Assembly (NCBI GenBank): GCA_009377585.1
Contig: WHTS01000031.1
Span: 1 to 57,280 of the forward strand
Reading direction: 5' to 3'
Source of the DNA: Betaproteobacteria bacterium
GTDB taxonomy: Bacteria; Pseudomonadota; Gammaproteobacteria; Burkholderiales; WYBJ01
Length of the DNA: 57,280 bases
The notes beneath the pieces were generated by a model. The model was not told the DNA's origin. It ran no database searches and saw nothing but the letters and a program-made list of their open reading frames with translations. Below are positions 37,898 to 51,596 of the stretch, piece after piece. Every line of letters begins with the position of its first letter. Position 1 is the first letter of the stretch. A program made the translations under genes and the position numbers.

Positions 37898-39412
37898 ATG
37901 AGCCAGATCCACCCTTCAGTGCGGCGCAGCCGAGGCGACGGCGCGAACCCGTGGCGCTGGCGCAGGCGCTTTTTCCTGCTGGCTGCGCTGCTGATCCTGA
38001 TCCCCGGGATCGCGCTCATCTACCTGGCCAACCGCTTCCTGCAGGATCGCCCGATTATTTACGAGGGCATCGAGGATCACTTCAAGTACGGTTCCACCGG
38101 CGGCGAGCGTGAATCCGGTTTCCCGTACTGGATATTCCAGGCGATGCCGCAGGTGTGTGCGCACCACCTGCCGGGCCCCGGCTACGGCTCGCTCGGATTC
38201 ATCTACGAGCCCGACAAGGACCTGCCCGTCGGCATGAGCAAGCGCCGCCACATGGGCATCGACCGGGTATTCCTCAACTGCGCCGTATGCCACGCAGCCA
38301 CGGTGCGCACCGACGCCCAGGCCGCGCCGCAGATCTACACCGCGATGCCCGCGCACCGCTTCGATCTGCATCGGTTCGAGAAATTCATTTTCGACTGCGT
38401 CGCCGACGAGCGCTTCAGCGGCGAGTACCTGATACCCGTGATCGATCGCATCAGCGGGGGCTTGAGCCTGCTCGACCGTTACCTGGTCTACCCGGTGGCG
38501 ATCGCATTGATGCGCGAACGCACGCTCATGCTGCGCAGCCGCTTCGGCTTCGTCTTCGATCAGCCCGATTGGGGACCGGGGCGCGTCGACACCTTCAACT
38601 CGGCCAAGGTCCTGTTCAACTGGCCGATGGACCAGCTGCCGAAGAAGGAGCTGATCGGCGCCTCCGACTTCCCCTCGATCTGGAATCAGCGCCAGAAGGT
38701 CGGTATGCAGTTGCACTGGGACGGCAACAACACCCGCGTCGAGGAACGCAACAAGAGCGCGGCGTTCGGCACCGGCACCACGCCGCCCACGATCGATCTG
38801 CAAGCGATCGGGCGCATCGAGCAGTGGCTGCTCGATCTGAAGCCCCCGCGCTATCCATTGCCGATCGATGCGGCACTGGCCGAGCGCGGCGCTCCGATCT
38901 ATCGCAAGCTGTGCGCGAACTGCCACGGTATGAGCGGCTCGGACTTCAGCGGCGAGCACGTCGGCAAGGTCACGCCGATCGCCGACATCGGCACCGATCG
39001 CGGCCGCCTCGATTCCTATACCTACGATCTGGCGGTCAACCAGGCGACCCTGTACGCCGGCTATCCGCACCGTTTCGCGCATTTTCGCAAGACTTACGGC
39101 TACGCCAACCTGCCGCTCGACGGGCTCTGGCTGCGTGCGCCCTATCTGCACAACGGCTCGGTGCCGACATTGCGTCATCTGCTGGACCCTTCCGAGCGGC
39201 GCCCGCAAACCTTCTATCGCGGCAACGACCTCATCGACGCGCGCAATGTGGGCTTCGCGTGGGACGTCGAGGCCGATCAGGGCAAACGCTACTTTCTGTT
39301 CGACACCCGCGTGCCGGGCAACTCGAACAAGGGCCACGAGGGCGCGGATTACGGCACGACCTTGAGCGACGCGGACAAGGACGCGCTGGTGGAGTACCTG
39401 AAGACATTCTGA
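37898..39412 (+). CDS. Membrane-anchored RoxA-like di-heme cytochrome
   Basis: The 504-residue protein has a basic N-terminus and one transmembrane segment (about 25-46, FLLAALLILIPGIALIYL), which should place it in the periplasm attached to the membrane. Heme motifs are CAVCH (128-132) and CANCH (339-343). LDGLWLRAPYLHNGSVPTLR near residue 410 is the hallmark segment of RoxA/RoxB-type di-heme oxygenases and their relatives. AGGGAGGAA precedes ATG 37898. A paralogue lies directly downstream. Confidence 0.82.
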   Translation: MSQIHPSVRRSRGDGANPWRWRRRFFLLAALLILIPGIALIYLANRFLQDRPIIYEGIEDHFKYGSTGGERESGFPYWIFQAMPQVCAHHLPGPGYGSLGFIYEPDKDLPVGMSKRRHMGIDRVFLNCAVCHAATVRTDAQAAPQIYTAMPAHRFDLHRFEKFIFDCVADERFSGEYLIPVIDRISGGLSLLDRYLVYPVAIALMRERTLMLRSRFGFVFDQPDWGPGRVDTFNSAKVLFNWPMDQLPKKELIGASDFPSIWNQRQKVGMQLHWDGNNTRVEERNKSAAFGTGTTPPTIDLQAIGRIEQWLLDLKPPRYPLPIDAALAERGAPIYRKLCANCHGMSGSDFSGEHVGKVTPIADIGTDRGRLDSYTYDLAVNQATLYAGYPHRFAHFRKTYGYANLPLDGLWLRAPYLHNGSVPTLRHLLDPSERRPQTFYRGNDLIDARNVGFAWDVEADQGKRYFLFDTRVPGNSNKGHEGADYGTTLSDADKDALVEYLKTF

Positions 39413-39423
39413 GGGAGATGCCG

Positions 39424-40896
39424 ATGGCTCACGCACACAGCAGCAAGAGGCACCTGAGGGTGCTCGCCACGGCGCTCGCCGTACTGGTGCTCCTGGTCGG
39501 CGTGCTGGCCTACGTCGGCTGGTATCGATTCTTCCGCGAGGAGCCGCAACCCGACTGGGTGACCTCGACGCCGGAAATGCGCTTCAAGTACGGTTCGATC
39601 GGTGCCGAATGGGACGCAGGCATTCCGTACTGGATCTTCTATGTCATTCCACGCGTCTTTCCGGACAAGTTTCCCGGCCCGGGCGGCTACGCCTCGCTCG
39701 GCGCGCCGTGGGAGCAAGGCCAGGAGCTGCCGATCGGCTTCACCAAGAAGACGATCGGCTTCCCGCGCGTCGCCAACACCTGCGCCGTGTGCCATACCGC
39801 CTCGTACCGCTCCAAGCCCGACGAGACGCCCACGTTCGTGGAGACAGGCCCCGCGCACACGCTCGACGTGGCGGCTTTCTTCCGGCTGCTGGTCAACGTC
39901 GCGAAAGACCCACGCTTCAATGCCGACGTCCTGATGCGCGAGATCGAGCTGGTGACCGATCTCGACTGGATCGATCGGCTCGCCTACCGTTTCGCCATCA
40001 TCCCGATCACGCGCAAGCGCCTGCTCGAGCGCGAGGCGCAGTTCGCCTGGCTCTACCGCAAGGATTTCCCCGACTGGGGTCGCGGGCGCGACGACGCGAT
40101 GAACCTCACCAAGTATTTCATGATCGAGGCGCCGATGGACGATACCTTCGGTCCCACCGACATGCCCTCGGTCTGGAACCTCAAGAAGTACAAGCCGGAA
40201 AAAGGCATGTTCCTCAATCTCGCCGGCGACAGTCACGACGCGTATTCGGTCATCATCGACTCGGCCCTCGGTTTGCTCGGCGCCGAGCCGCACGACAAGG
40301 AGCGCTTTCTCGCCGAAGTGAAGTGGATGCACGACTATCTTTCGAACAAACCCGCACCCAAGTATCCGTTCGCCATCGACATGGCCAAGGCCGAAGCGGG
40401 CAAGGCGGTGTTCGACGCGCAATGCGCACGCTGCCATGCGAGCGAGCGCACCGGCACGCGCATGCCGGTTGCCGAGGTGGGCACCGACCGCAATCGCCTG
40501 CAATCCTGGAACAAGCAGGCGGCGATCGATGCCAACCGGGTCGTGCGCGAGATGGGGATCGAGCGCAAGGGCCTGGTGGAGGAGACGCTCGACGGCTACA
40601 TCGTGCCGTTCCTCGATGGCATCTGGCTGCGTGCGCCTTACCTGCACAACGGCTCGGTGCCGACGCTGCGGGATCTGCTCGAGCCGGTCGCGCGCCGGCC
40701 GAGCGAATTCTGGCGCGGCTACGACGTATACGATCAGAAGCGCATGGGATTCGAGTTCGATTCCGCGGAAGCCAAGCGCGTCGGCACGCGCCACGACGTG
40801 GCCGCCAAGGGCGGCGGCAATCAGGGTCACGAATACGGCGTCACGCTGCCCGCTGCCGACAAGGACGCGCTGGTCGAGTATATGAAGACGCTGTAG
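39424..40896 (+). CDS. Second membrane-anchored RoxA-like di-heme cytochrome (paralogue)
   Basis: The 490-residue protein has a transmembrane anchor (about 13-33), heme motifs CAVCH (120-124) and CARCH (334-338), and LDGIWLRAPYLHNGSVPTLR. It shares FKYGSxGxExxxGxPYWIF with the upstream gene, so the two arose by tandem duplication. ATG 39424 is preferred over 39418 because GGGAG then lies 6 bases away. The end GVTLPAADKDALVEYMKTL also parallels the upstream protein (TTLSDADKDALVEYLKTF). Confidence 0.82.
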   Translation: MAHAHSSKRHLRVLATALAVLVLLVGVLAYVGWYRFFREEPQPDWVTSTPEMRFKYGSIGAEWDAGIPYWIFYVIPRVFPDKFPGPGGYASLGAPWEQGQELPIGFTKKTIGFPRVANTCAVCHTASYRSKPDETPTFVETGPAHTLDVAAFFRLLVNVAKDPRFNADVLMREIELVTDLDWIDRLAYRFAIIPITRKRLLEREAQFAWLYRKDFPDWGRGRDDAMNLTKYFMIEAPMDDTFGPTDMPSVWNLKKYKPEKGMFLNLAGDSHDAYSVIIDSALGLLGAEPHDKERFLAEVKWMHDYLSNKPAPKYPFAIDMAKAEAGKAVFDAQCARCHASERTGTRMPVAEVGTDRNRLQSWNKQAAIDANRVVREMGIERKGLVEETLDGYIVPFLDGIWLRAPYLHNGSVPTLRDLLEPVARRPSEFWRGYDVYDQKRMGFEFDSAEAKRVGTRHDVAAKGGGNQGHEYGVTLPAADKDALVEYMKTL

Positions 40897-40904
40897 GAGC
40901 GCAA

Positions 40905-41121
40905 ACCACCTCGTCACTTCGTGACACCCCTCCTCGTGAGCAGTATTAGCCCGCAGGCGGGCAGGCGCGGCTAAGAAACCTGGTTGGGTTTCTTGAGAGA
41001 GAAGGGGAAACACACCACCCGGCGCTACGCGCTACCGGCCCTCATCAGGAGGGGGGTGTTTTTCATTCCCCTCCTGCGAAGGAGGGGCGGGACGTGACCG
41101 CAGGTCACGGACGGGGTGGTC
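40905..41121. repeat. GC-rich hairpin-ended repeat, copy 2, interrupted
   Basis: Two repeat halves are present: CCACCTCGTCACTTCGTGAC with CCCCTCCTCGTGAG at the left, and CCCCTCCTGCGAAGGAGGGG with CGGACGGGGTGGTCC at 41068-41121. Between them lies unrelated sequence that includes the hairpin AAGAAACC-TGGTTG-GGTTTCTT (40973-40994). This accounts for most of the 325-base gap after the cytochrome cluster. Confidence 0.7.
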
Positions 41122-41221
41122 CCGGCGCACGAGAATAACGCGGACGTGCTGTTCCAAACAGCAGCCTACTCGAGAGGGCGTACCCGCATACGCGGGCATC
41201 GATAATTCGAATCGAAGCGGT

Positions 41222-42211
41222 TCAGCGATGCCGCGGCGGGCGCACGCGCCCGCTCATCGGCGCAAGTGTGCGAAACGAGCGCATGCCGTGCGTGGCGGCG
41301 TAGTCGCGTTTGCCGTCGCGGCCCGTATGCCACGGGCTCGAAACCCAGCGGTAGCCGACTGGCGCTGCGTCGTCCCGGCCGTCGAACGCAACGCGAGCCA
41401 TCGGCGCGGGCGCGGATTGTCTCGCCTCGCCGGCAGCGAACGCGACCGGCGCTGGCGCAGGGGTATCGACCGATTCGACCGCAAACGCCGGTGCCGGAGC
41501 GAGCTGAACGTTCGCTTCTTCGCTCACGCGCTCCTCCTGAGCGGACTCTTTCCAGCTGAACCACTTGCCGGTGCCGACGACCGCAAGCGTGGCCAGCACC
41601 GGTCCGCCGGTGTGCGCCCACGGCAGCTGGGTATCGACCCACAGGCTGATCGCCGGATCGCTCACCAGCATCTCGCCCGCAACCCAGCCCAGCAGTCCGC
41701 CGCCCACGGTGACGATGAAGCTGAAGCGGTTCATGAGCTTCAGCACCAGCGTGCTGCCGTAAATGATGAGCGGAATGCTGATCACCAGCCCGATCACCAG
41801 CAGCGGCACGTTGCCCTTGGCCGCGGCCGCGACCCCGAGCACGTTGTCGAGGCTCATTACGAAGTCGGCGATGATGATGGTCTTCACGGCCGCCCACAGG
41901 CTCGAATGCGCATCGAGATCCGTCCCCTCGTTCTGGGGAAGAAGCATCTTGATTCCGATCCATATCAGCAGCAGCGCGCCGATCACCTTGAGAAACGGCA
42001 GCTCGAGCAGGAACACGGCGAAGAAGGTGAGGATCACCCGCAGCAGGATGGCGCCGAAGCTGCCGAACAAAATCGCCTGCTTCTGCTGTCTGGGCGGCAG
42101 CGACCGGCTCGCGAGCGCAATGACAACGGCGTTGTCACCGCTCAGCAGGATGTTGATCATCATGATCTGGGCGAGCGTCACCCAGAAGAAGGACGTCGTG
42201 AGCAGTTCCAT
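41222..42211 (-). CDS. TerC/YjbE-family membrane protein with a long soluble tail
   Basis: The 329-residue protein has about seven membrane segments in residues 1-220, with conserved acidic signatures (ILLSGDNAVVIALASR, DFVMSLDNVLGVAAAA) thought to bind metal ions. The family is linked to tellurite resistance and manganese export. The last roughly 110 residues form a soluble Ala/Pro/Arg-rich tail ending VRPPRHR, longer than in most family members. GGGAGA precedes ATG 42211. Confidence 0.85.
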   Translation of the reverse strand: MELLTTSFFWVTLAQIMMINILLSGDNAVVIALASRSLPPRQQKQAILFGSFGAILLRVILTFFAVFLLELPFLKVIGALLLIWIGIKMLLPQNEGTDLDAHSSLWAAVKTIIIADFVMSLDNVLGVAAAAKGNVPLLVIGLVISIPLIIYGSTLVLKLMNRFSFIVTVGGGLLGWVAGEMLVSDPAISLWVDTQLPWAHTGGPVLATLAVVGTGKWFSWKESAQEERVSEEANVQLAPAPAFAVESVDTPAPAPVAFAAGEARQSAPAPMARVAFDGRDDAAPVGYRWVSSPWHTGRDGKRDYAATHGMRSFRTLAPMSGRVRPPRHR

Positions 42212-42376
42212 TCCGGTTCTCCCGTGACCTCCGCACACGAAAGTGCGGACCGAAAGGCACGAGACTATGACCGGCTGATGAACTGACGCTGTCTACAAGA
42301 TGACTTTTACCGATCGTTTACATGAACACAGCCTTACATAGAGCGCGCAGTTGCCGACCTGCGATGATCTGATGAA

Positions 42377-42459
42377 GTCATTCCCGCGCAAACGACGCGG
42401 AAGCGGGAATCCACACAATCAAGACTTTCTGGACGCTCGCCTGCGCGGGGGTGACGACG
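42377..42459. repeat. REP-like palindromic intergenic repeat, copy 2
   Basis: It begins GTCATTCCCGCGCAAACGAC and ends CCTGCGCGGGGGTGACGACG, matching the copy at 4932-5000 but with a longer centre and a short interruption in the first arm. It lies between the TerC gene and the sensor kinase gene. Confidence 0.7.
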
Positions 42460-42469
42460 ACGATCCTGA

Positions 42470-43885
42470 TCAGAGCTTCCCTTGACCTGCCTGTGGAAAG
42501 ATCACCCGAAACGTATTGCCGACGCCGTCGGGATCGTCGGCCAGCGTGATTTCCGCGCCGTGAATGCGAGCGATCTCCTGCGCGATGGCGAGCCCCAGGC
42601 CGCTGCCGTCGCGCGAAGTGCCGAGGAGCCGGTGGAAGCGCTCGAACACGCGCTGGCGCTCCTGCGGCGGAATCGAGGGTCCGTCGTCATTCACCGACAT
42701 GAACGGGCCAGGTTCGGCGCCGACGTGAACCGTCACGCGCCCGTGCGCCTCGCAGTAGCGGATGGCATTGTCGAGCAGGTTGTCGAACAGCTCGCGCAGG
42801 CGCCCGGCGTCGCCCTCGATCATCACCGGCGAGCCAGCGCCTTCGAAACCCAGATCGATCGAGCGCTTCAGAGCTTCCGGCACCCAGCGGCTCGCGACTT
42901 CCAGAGTTACCGCGTTCAGGTCGAGCATCTCGAGGCGCACCAACGCGGCGCCCTCGGGCTCGTTGCGAGCGAGCGACAGCAGCTGGGAAACCAGGCGCGA
43001 GAGCCGCTCGAGCCCGGCCTGCAGAATCCGGGTCGATGCGCGCAACTGCGCCGGGTCGTCGTTGCGCAACGCCAGCTCGATCTGCGCCTGCAGCGCAGCG
43101 ACCGGCGTTTTCAATTGATGCGCGGCATCGGCGACGAACCGGCTCTGCAGCGTCAACGCCCCGTCCAGGCGCTGCAGCAGGTCGTTGATCGAGTTGAGCA
43201 GCGGACGCACCTCGCCGGGCACCTCGGATACCGCGACCGGACTGTGATCGTGCGGCGAGCGGGAGGCCACCGCGCGCTGCAGACGCATGAGCGGCGAGAG
43301 TCCGTGACTGACGCCGACCCAGACGATCGAACCGGCGATGAGGATGAGCAGCACCTGCGGGATGATGACCGAGAGCAGGATCTCGCGCGTGAGCTCCTTG
43401 CGCTTGCCTTCCGTTTCCGCCACCCGCACCAGCGCGGCGGGGCGTGCGTTGTCGGCATTGGCGTCGATGCGCATCTGCACCGCTCGCACCGGCTCGCCCT
43501 GCATGGAGGCGTCGTACAGCACCTCGGCGCGCGGCCCCTTGGCAATGATTCCGTTCGGCCCCGGCAGCGCATCGCCCGCGATGGGCACCCCGCCTTCCGC
43601 GATGATGCTGAAATAGATGCGATCGCTCGGATCGTTCAGCAGCACCCGGCGGGCGGCATCGGGCAGTTCCAGCTCGAGCTTGCCGCGATCGACATGCACG
43701 TGCAGCGCGATCTCGTGCGCCACCTCGATCAGCGAGCGATCGTAGGCCTCGCGCGAGAATCCGAGCGCGACACGGTAGCTGATGTACGCATCCGCGCTCA
43801 GCAGCAGCGCGAGCGGCACGAGCAGCCAGACGAGCAGCTGGTTTCGCAGCATCCGCTGTTTAGCCCAAGTTCGGCTAGCCGGCAT
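42470..43885 (-). CDS. Sensor histidine kinase, TctE/QseC-like
   Basis: The 471-residue kinase has two membrane segments (about 15-35 and 165-185) flanking a periplasmic part of about 130 residues like the 2CSK_N domain of TctE. HisKA carries the phosphorylated His in FVADAAHQLKTPVAAL. The ATPase domain shows LFDNLLDNAIRY, VNDDGPSIPP and GSGLGLAIAQEI. It overlaps the response regulator by 11 bases. In Salmonella and others TctE/TctD control citrate uptake, which fits a window full of Bug receptors, but the ligand is unknown. Confidence 0.88.
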   Translation of the reverse strand: MPASRTWAKQRMLRNQLLVWLLVPLALLLSADAYISYRVALGFSREAYDRSLIEVAHEIALHVHVDRGKLELELPDAARRVLLNDPSDRIYFSIIAEGGVPIAGDALPGPNGIIAKGPRAEVLYDASMQGEPVRAVQMRIDANADNARPAALVRVAETEGKRKELTREILLSVIIPQVLLILIAGSIVWVGVSHGLSPLMRLQRAVASRSPHDHSPVAVSEVPGEVRPLLNSINDLLQRLDGALTLQSRFVADAAHQLKTPVAALQAQIELALRNDDPAQLRASTRILQAGLERLSRLVSQLLSLARNEPEGAALVRLEMLDLNAVTLEVASRWVPEALKRSIDLGFEGAGSPVMIEGDAGRLRELFDNLLDNAIRYCEAHGRVTVHVGAEPGPFMSVNDDGPSIPPQERQRVFERFHRLLGTSRDGSGLGLAIAQEIARIHGAEITLADDPDGVGNTFRVIFPQAGQGKL

Positions 43886-44549
43886 GGGACTTTTCGATCA
43901 TGTAGCCCATGCCGCGCACGGTGCGAATATCCACGTCCGACTTCTCGAGCTTCCTGCGCAGCCGATAGATGAACACTTCGACCGCGTTGCTGGTCGAGGC
44001 GTCTTCCCAGCCGTAGAGGTGATCCACGATCTGCTGCTTGGTGACGACCCGGCCCTCTCGCAGCAACAGCAGCTCGACCACCGCAAGCTCGCGCGCGGAT
44101 ACTTCGAGCGGGATCGAATCGCAATACAGGCGCCGGCCCGCCATGTCGAGCCGCAGCCGCCCGTGGACGAGTTCGGAGCTGGTGCCGGCATTGGCGCGCC
44201 GGATGAGCGCGCGCACCCGCGCCTCCAGCTCAGCCAGGTGGAAGGGTTTGGTCAGGTAATCGTCCGCGCCCAGATCGAGACCCGTGATCCGGTCGGTCAC
44301 GGCGTCGCGCACGGTGAGAATCAGCACGGGCACGCGGCTGCGGCGGGCACGCAGGCGTTTCAGTACCTCGTAGCCGTCGAGGCCAGGCAGTCCGAGGTCG
44401 AGCAGCACGAGGTCGTACTGGATCGCACCAAGCGCCCGGTCGGCATCCTCGCCGCTGCGCGCGGTGTCGACCGCATGCGCCGATTGAGACAACGCCCGTG
44501 CGACCGCATCGGCCAGCATGGCATCGTCCTCGGCTACCAGTATCCGCAC
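43875..44549 (-). CDS. OmpR-family response regulator, TctD/QseB-like
   Basis: The 224-residue protein has a receiver domain (LVAEDDAMLADAV; phosphoacceptor Asp in LVLLDLGLPGLDG; Lys in DYLTKPF) and a winged-helix DNA-binding domain ending VDIRTVRGMGYMIEK. ATG 44549 lies in an open gap with a palindrome about 45 bases upstream. It is cotranscribed with the sensor kinase whose start it overlaps. Confidence 0.9.
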   Translation of the reverse strand: MRILVAEDDAMLADAVARALSQSAHAVDTARSGEDADRALGAIQYDLVLLDLGLPGLDGYEVLKRLRARRSRVPVLILTVRDAVTDRITGLDLGADDYLTKPFHLAELEARVRALIRRANAGTSSELVHGRLRLDMAGRRLYCDSIPLEVSARELAVVELLLLREGRVVTKQQIVDHLYGWEDASTSNAVEVFIYRLRRKLEKSDVDIRTVRGMGYMIEKSHAG

Positions 44550-44592
44550 ACTCGCCCTGCCATGCGCAGCCTCAGCCGTGCGAAATTCCGCC

Positions 44593-44615
44593 TGTCCATG
44601 TCGATGGACATTCTA
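44593..44615. promoter_or_regulatory. Palindrome and -10-like box upstream of the response regulator
   Basis: TGTCCAT-GTCG-ATGGACA (44593-44610) is a perfect 7-bp inverted repeat. On the minus strand TAGAAT (44615-44610) abuts it, with no good -35 box at 17 bases. It may be an autoregulatory operator. The rest of the 220-base gap shows nothing recognisable. Confidence 0.35.
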
Positions 44616-44769
44616 GCCGACGACGGACGATGCAATGCGGCCATCGTCTTTCGCGCATGCCAAAGTCACGGAATTGCGTAGATGCCGGATGCGAGTCCGC
44701 GGGGGCGAGCCAGGCAGGCAGGATAAGCACCCGCGCGAATGAAGTCGGTCGCGCCAACCGCAACGAGTA

Positions 44770-46914
44770 TCAGGCGGCAGCGTGCAGCGGAATTTGCGCC
44801 GGAGCCCGCAGCATCGCGGTGATGTCGTCGGCGCAAACCGGCCGGCTGAAGAGATAGCCCTGCATGAGAGTGCAACCGCGCTCGCGCAGGAACGCGGCCT
44901 GCGCTTCGGTTTCGACCCCTTCGGCCACCACCGCGAGCCCCAGGCTCTTGCCGAGCGCGATGATGGCGCCCGTGATCGATGCATCCTCGGCGTTGCGGAT
45001 CACGTCGCGCACGAACGAGCGATCGATCTTGAGCGTATCGATGGGAAAGCGCTTGAGATAGGCGAGCGAAGAATAGCCGGTGCCGAAGTCGTCGACCGAC
45101 AAGCCGACGCCGTGCGCCTTGAGCGCGTGCAGCGTCTGGCGTGCTGCCTCGACATCTTGCATGAGCACGCTTTCGGTAAGCTCGATCTCGATCGCTCCCG
45201 GCTCGAGCTTCGCCTGCGCGAGCACCGCCGCGACCTTCGGCACGAAGTCCGGCTGGGCGAAGCTGGGGCTCGCCATGTTGACCGCGATGCTGATGGGCGG
45301 CAGCCCCGCCGCGCGCCAGGCGGCCGCCTGCCGTGCCGCCTCGCCCAGCACCCAATCGCCGATCGGCACGATCAGTCCCGTCTCCTCGGCCAGCGGAATG
45401 AACTCCCCCGGTGCGATCATGCCGAGCTCGGGATGCTGCCAGCGGATCAGTGCCTCCACGCCGGCGATGCGCCACGAAACCGCATCGACCTTGGGCTGAT
45501 AGTGCAGCAGCAGCTCACCGCGCTCGATCGCCTTGCGCAGCTGGTTCTCCAGCGTGAGCTTGGTGAGCGATGACGCGTTCATCGACGGCGAGAAGAACTG
45601 GTAGTTGTCCTTGCCCTGATCCTTGGCGTGGTACATCGCGCTGTCGGCGTTCTTCAGCACCGTATCGACGTCGTCGCCGTCGTCCGGGTAGACCGCGATG
45701 CCGGCACTGGCGGTAACGACCACTTCCTGGCTGCCGAGGCTGAACGGGTGCGACAGCGCGCTCAGGATGCGCCGCGCAACCTTCGCCACGTCCGAGGCTT
45801 GCGCGAGCCCGGTCACCTGGATGGTGAATTCATCGCCGCCCAGGCGCGCGAGATTCCCGGCCAAGGGTGAAGCGTCGGTGCGCGTCACGTAGTCGGCCGA
45901 GCGCAGCGATTGCGTGAGCCGGGCACCGACCGCGGTCAACAGCTGGTCGCCGACATTGTGTCCGAGCGTTTCGTTGATGCGCTTGAAGCGATCGAGGTCG
46001 AGCACCAGCACCGCGACCTTCTGCCCGAGCCGCTGGGCGTGCGCCAGCGAATGGCCGAGCTGCTCCTTGAAGAACTGCCGGTTCGGCAGCTCCGTGAGCG
46101 TATCGTAGAGCGCGAGGCGGCGGATGCGCTGCTCCGCCTGCTTGCGCTCCGTGATGTCCTGCGTCGTGCCGTGAATGCGAATCGGGCGTTTCGCGCCGTC
46201 GCACTCGACCACCGCCTGTTCGTGCAGCACGCGTTCGGCGCCGTCGGCGCGCACGATGCGGCACTCCAGGCTGTACGGTTGCGCCAGCTCCAGCGCGCGC
46301 CGCACGGCCGCGTCCAGCTCGCCGCGGTCGCCCGGATGAACGAGCGCCGCAAAGGCTGCGTAATCCATGGGCGCCAACGCGTCGGGGTAGCCGAGAATGC
46401 GCAAGGCTTCCGGCGACCGATAGACCTCGTTGCTGGCGAGATTCCAGTCCCAATGGCCGAGCCGGGCAAGACGCTGGGCATCGGCCAGGCGCGCTTCGCT
46501 GCGGGCGAGGCGATCGAGCGCCTGGCTCGAACGCAACATGTAGCGGCAGCGATGGGCCAGGATCGGCCAGGTGATCGGCTTGGTGATGAAGTCGGTGGCG
46601 CCGGCCTCGTAGGCGCGATTGACCGATTCGGAATCGTCCAGGCCGGTCATCATGAGAATCGGTGTACGGCTGCGTGCGGGGATCGCGCGCGCCTCGGCAC
46701 AGACCTCGAAGCCGTTCTTTCCCGGCATCATCACGTCCAGCAGCACGATGTCCGGGTCGACCCGAACGAGCTCGTGCAGGCCGCGGCTGCCGTCCTCGGC
46801 CTCGGCCACGTCGATGCCGGCGTTCTCCAGCGTCTGGCGCACCAGCAGGCGTACCGTGTAGTCGTCGTCGATGACGAGCGCCAGCGGCGGAGAGCTCTCG
46901 GTGCGTTGCTTCAT
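44770..46914 (-). CDS. REC-PAS-GGDEF-EAL protein (c-di-GMP turnover)
   Basis: The 714-residue protein has a receiver (about 10-125; phosphoacceptor Asp in VLLDVMMPGKNG), a PAS domain (about 150-260, with GHWDWNLASNEVYRSPE), a GGDEF domain with intact RLGGDEF, and an EAL domain (EALIRWQHPELG, DDFGTGYSSL, DTLKIDRSF, EGVET). Both cyclase and phosphodiesterase motifs look complete, so the protein may make or break c-di-GMP depending on phosphorylation. It lies 55 bases after the hybrid sensor kinase on the same strand, which probably feeds its receiver. Confidence 0.9.
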   Translation of the reverse strand: MKQRTESSPPLALVIDDDYTVRLLVRQTLENAGIDVAEAEDGSRGLHELVRVDPDIVLLDVMMPGKNGFEVCAEARAIPARSRTPILMMTGLDDSESVNRAYEAGATDFITKPITWPILAHRCRYMLRSSQALDRLARSEARLADAQRLARLGHWDWNLASNEVYRSPEALRILGYPDALAPMDYAAFAALVHPGDRGELDAAVRRALELAQPYSLECRIVRADGAERVLHEQAVVECDGAKRPIRIHGTTQDITERKQAEQRIRRLALYDTLTELPNRQFFKEQLGHSLAHAQRLGQKVAVLVLDLDRFKRINETLGHNVGDQLLTAVGARLTQSLRSADYVTRTDASPLAGNLARLGGDEFTIQVTGLAQASDVAKVARRILSALSHPFSLGSQEVVVTASAGIAVYPDDGDDVDTVLKNADSAMYHAKDQGKDNYQFFSPSMNASSLTKLTLENQLRKAIERGELLLHYQPKVDAVSWRIAGVEALIRWQHPELGMIAPGEFIPLAEETGLIVPIGDWVLGEAARQAAAWRAAGLPPISIAVNMASPSFAQPDFVPKVAAVLAQAKLEPGAIEIELTESVLMQDVEAARQTLHALKAHGVGLSVDDFGTGYSSLAYLKRFPIDTLKIDRSFVRDVIRNAEDASITGAIIALGKSLGLAVVAEGVETEAQAAFLRERGCTLMQGYLFSRPVCADDITAMLRAPAQIPLHAAA

Positions 46915-46969
46915 GGCGTACCTATTACGGCCGCTTCGACCCCGAGCTTGATCGCAGTCGCCCGCACGT

Positions 46970-51277
<4,308 letters not shown>

Positions 51278-51567
51278 GATCAGTCCCCAGCGGCCACAAC
51301 GCACTCACGCTGCGGCGCAACATGCGATCCGCTGCGGCGGTGCTGCTCGCGCGCGCCGTGACCAAGGCGGCGCGTATGTAGTAGTTCCATTGCTGCTCTC
51401 CAGCGCGCGACCCGGGTTGTACCGGGCCGCTGACCGCGAACGTGACCGGGGCCATCCCTGCCCGCGTGCGGATCGTCCCCGGCAATATCGGCAGCCTGCC
51501 TCCTGAGGTTGAGCGGCTTCGAGCGGGCCTTGCTGGTTAGGGCTATGTACCGAATTCGTCTAGACTT

Positions 51568-51583
51568 TGCCGTTCACACGGCA
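51568..51583. promoter_or_regulatory. Short palindrome before the dehydrogenase gene
   Basis: TGCCGT-TCAC-ACGGCA lies immediately upstream of the ribosome binding site (AAGAGGTAAGGG) of the tartrate-dehydrogenase-like gene and may be an operator. The 319-base divergent gap 51278-51596 otherwise shows no gene. Confidence 0.3.
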
Positions 51584-51596
51584 AGAGGTAAGGGCA

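Noticed and set aside
40973-40994. Hairpin AAGAAACC/GGTTTCTT as terminator of the cytochrome operon
   Set aside because: It is followed by GAGAGAG rather than a T run and lies inside a split repeat, so it was not called a terminator.
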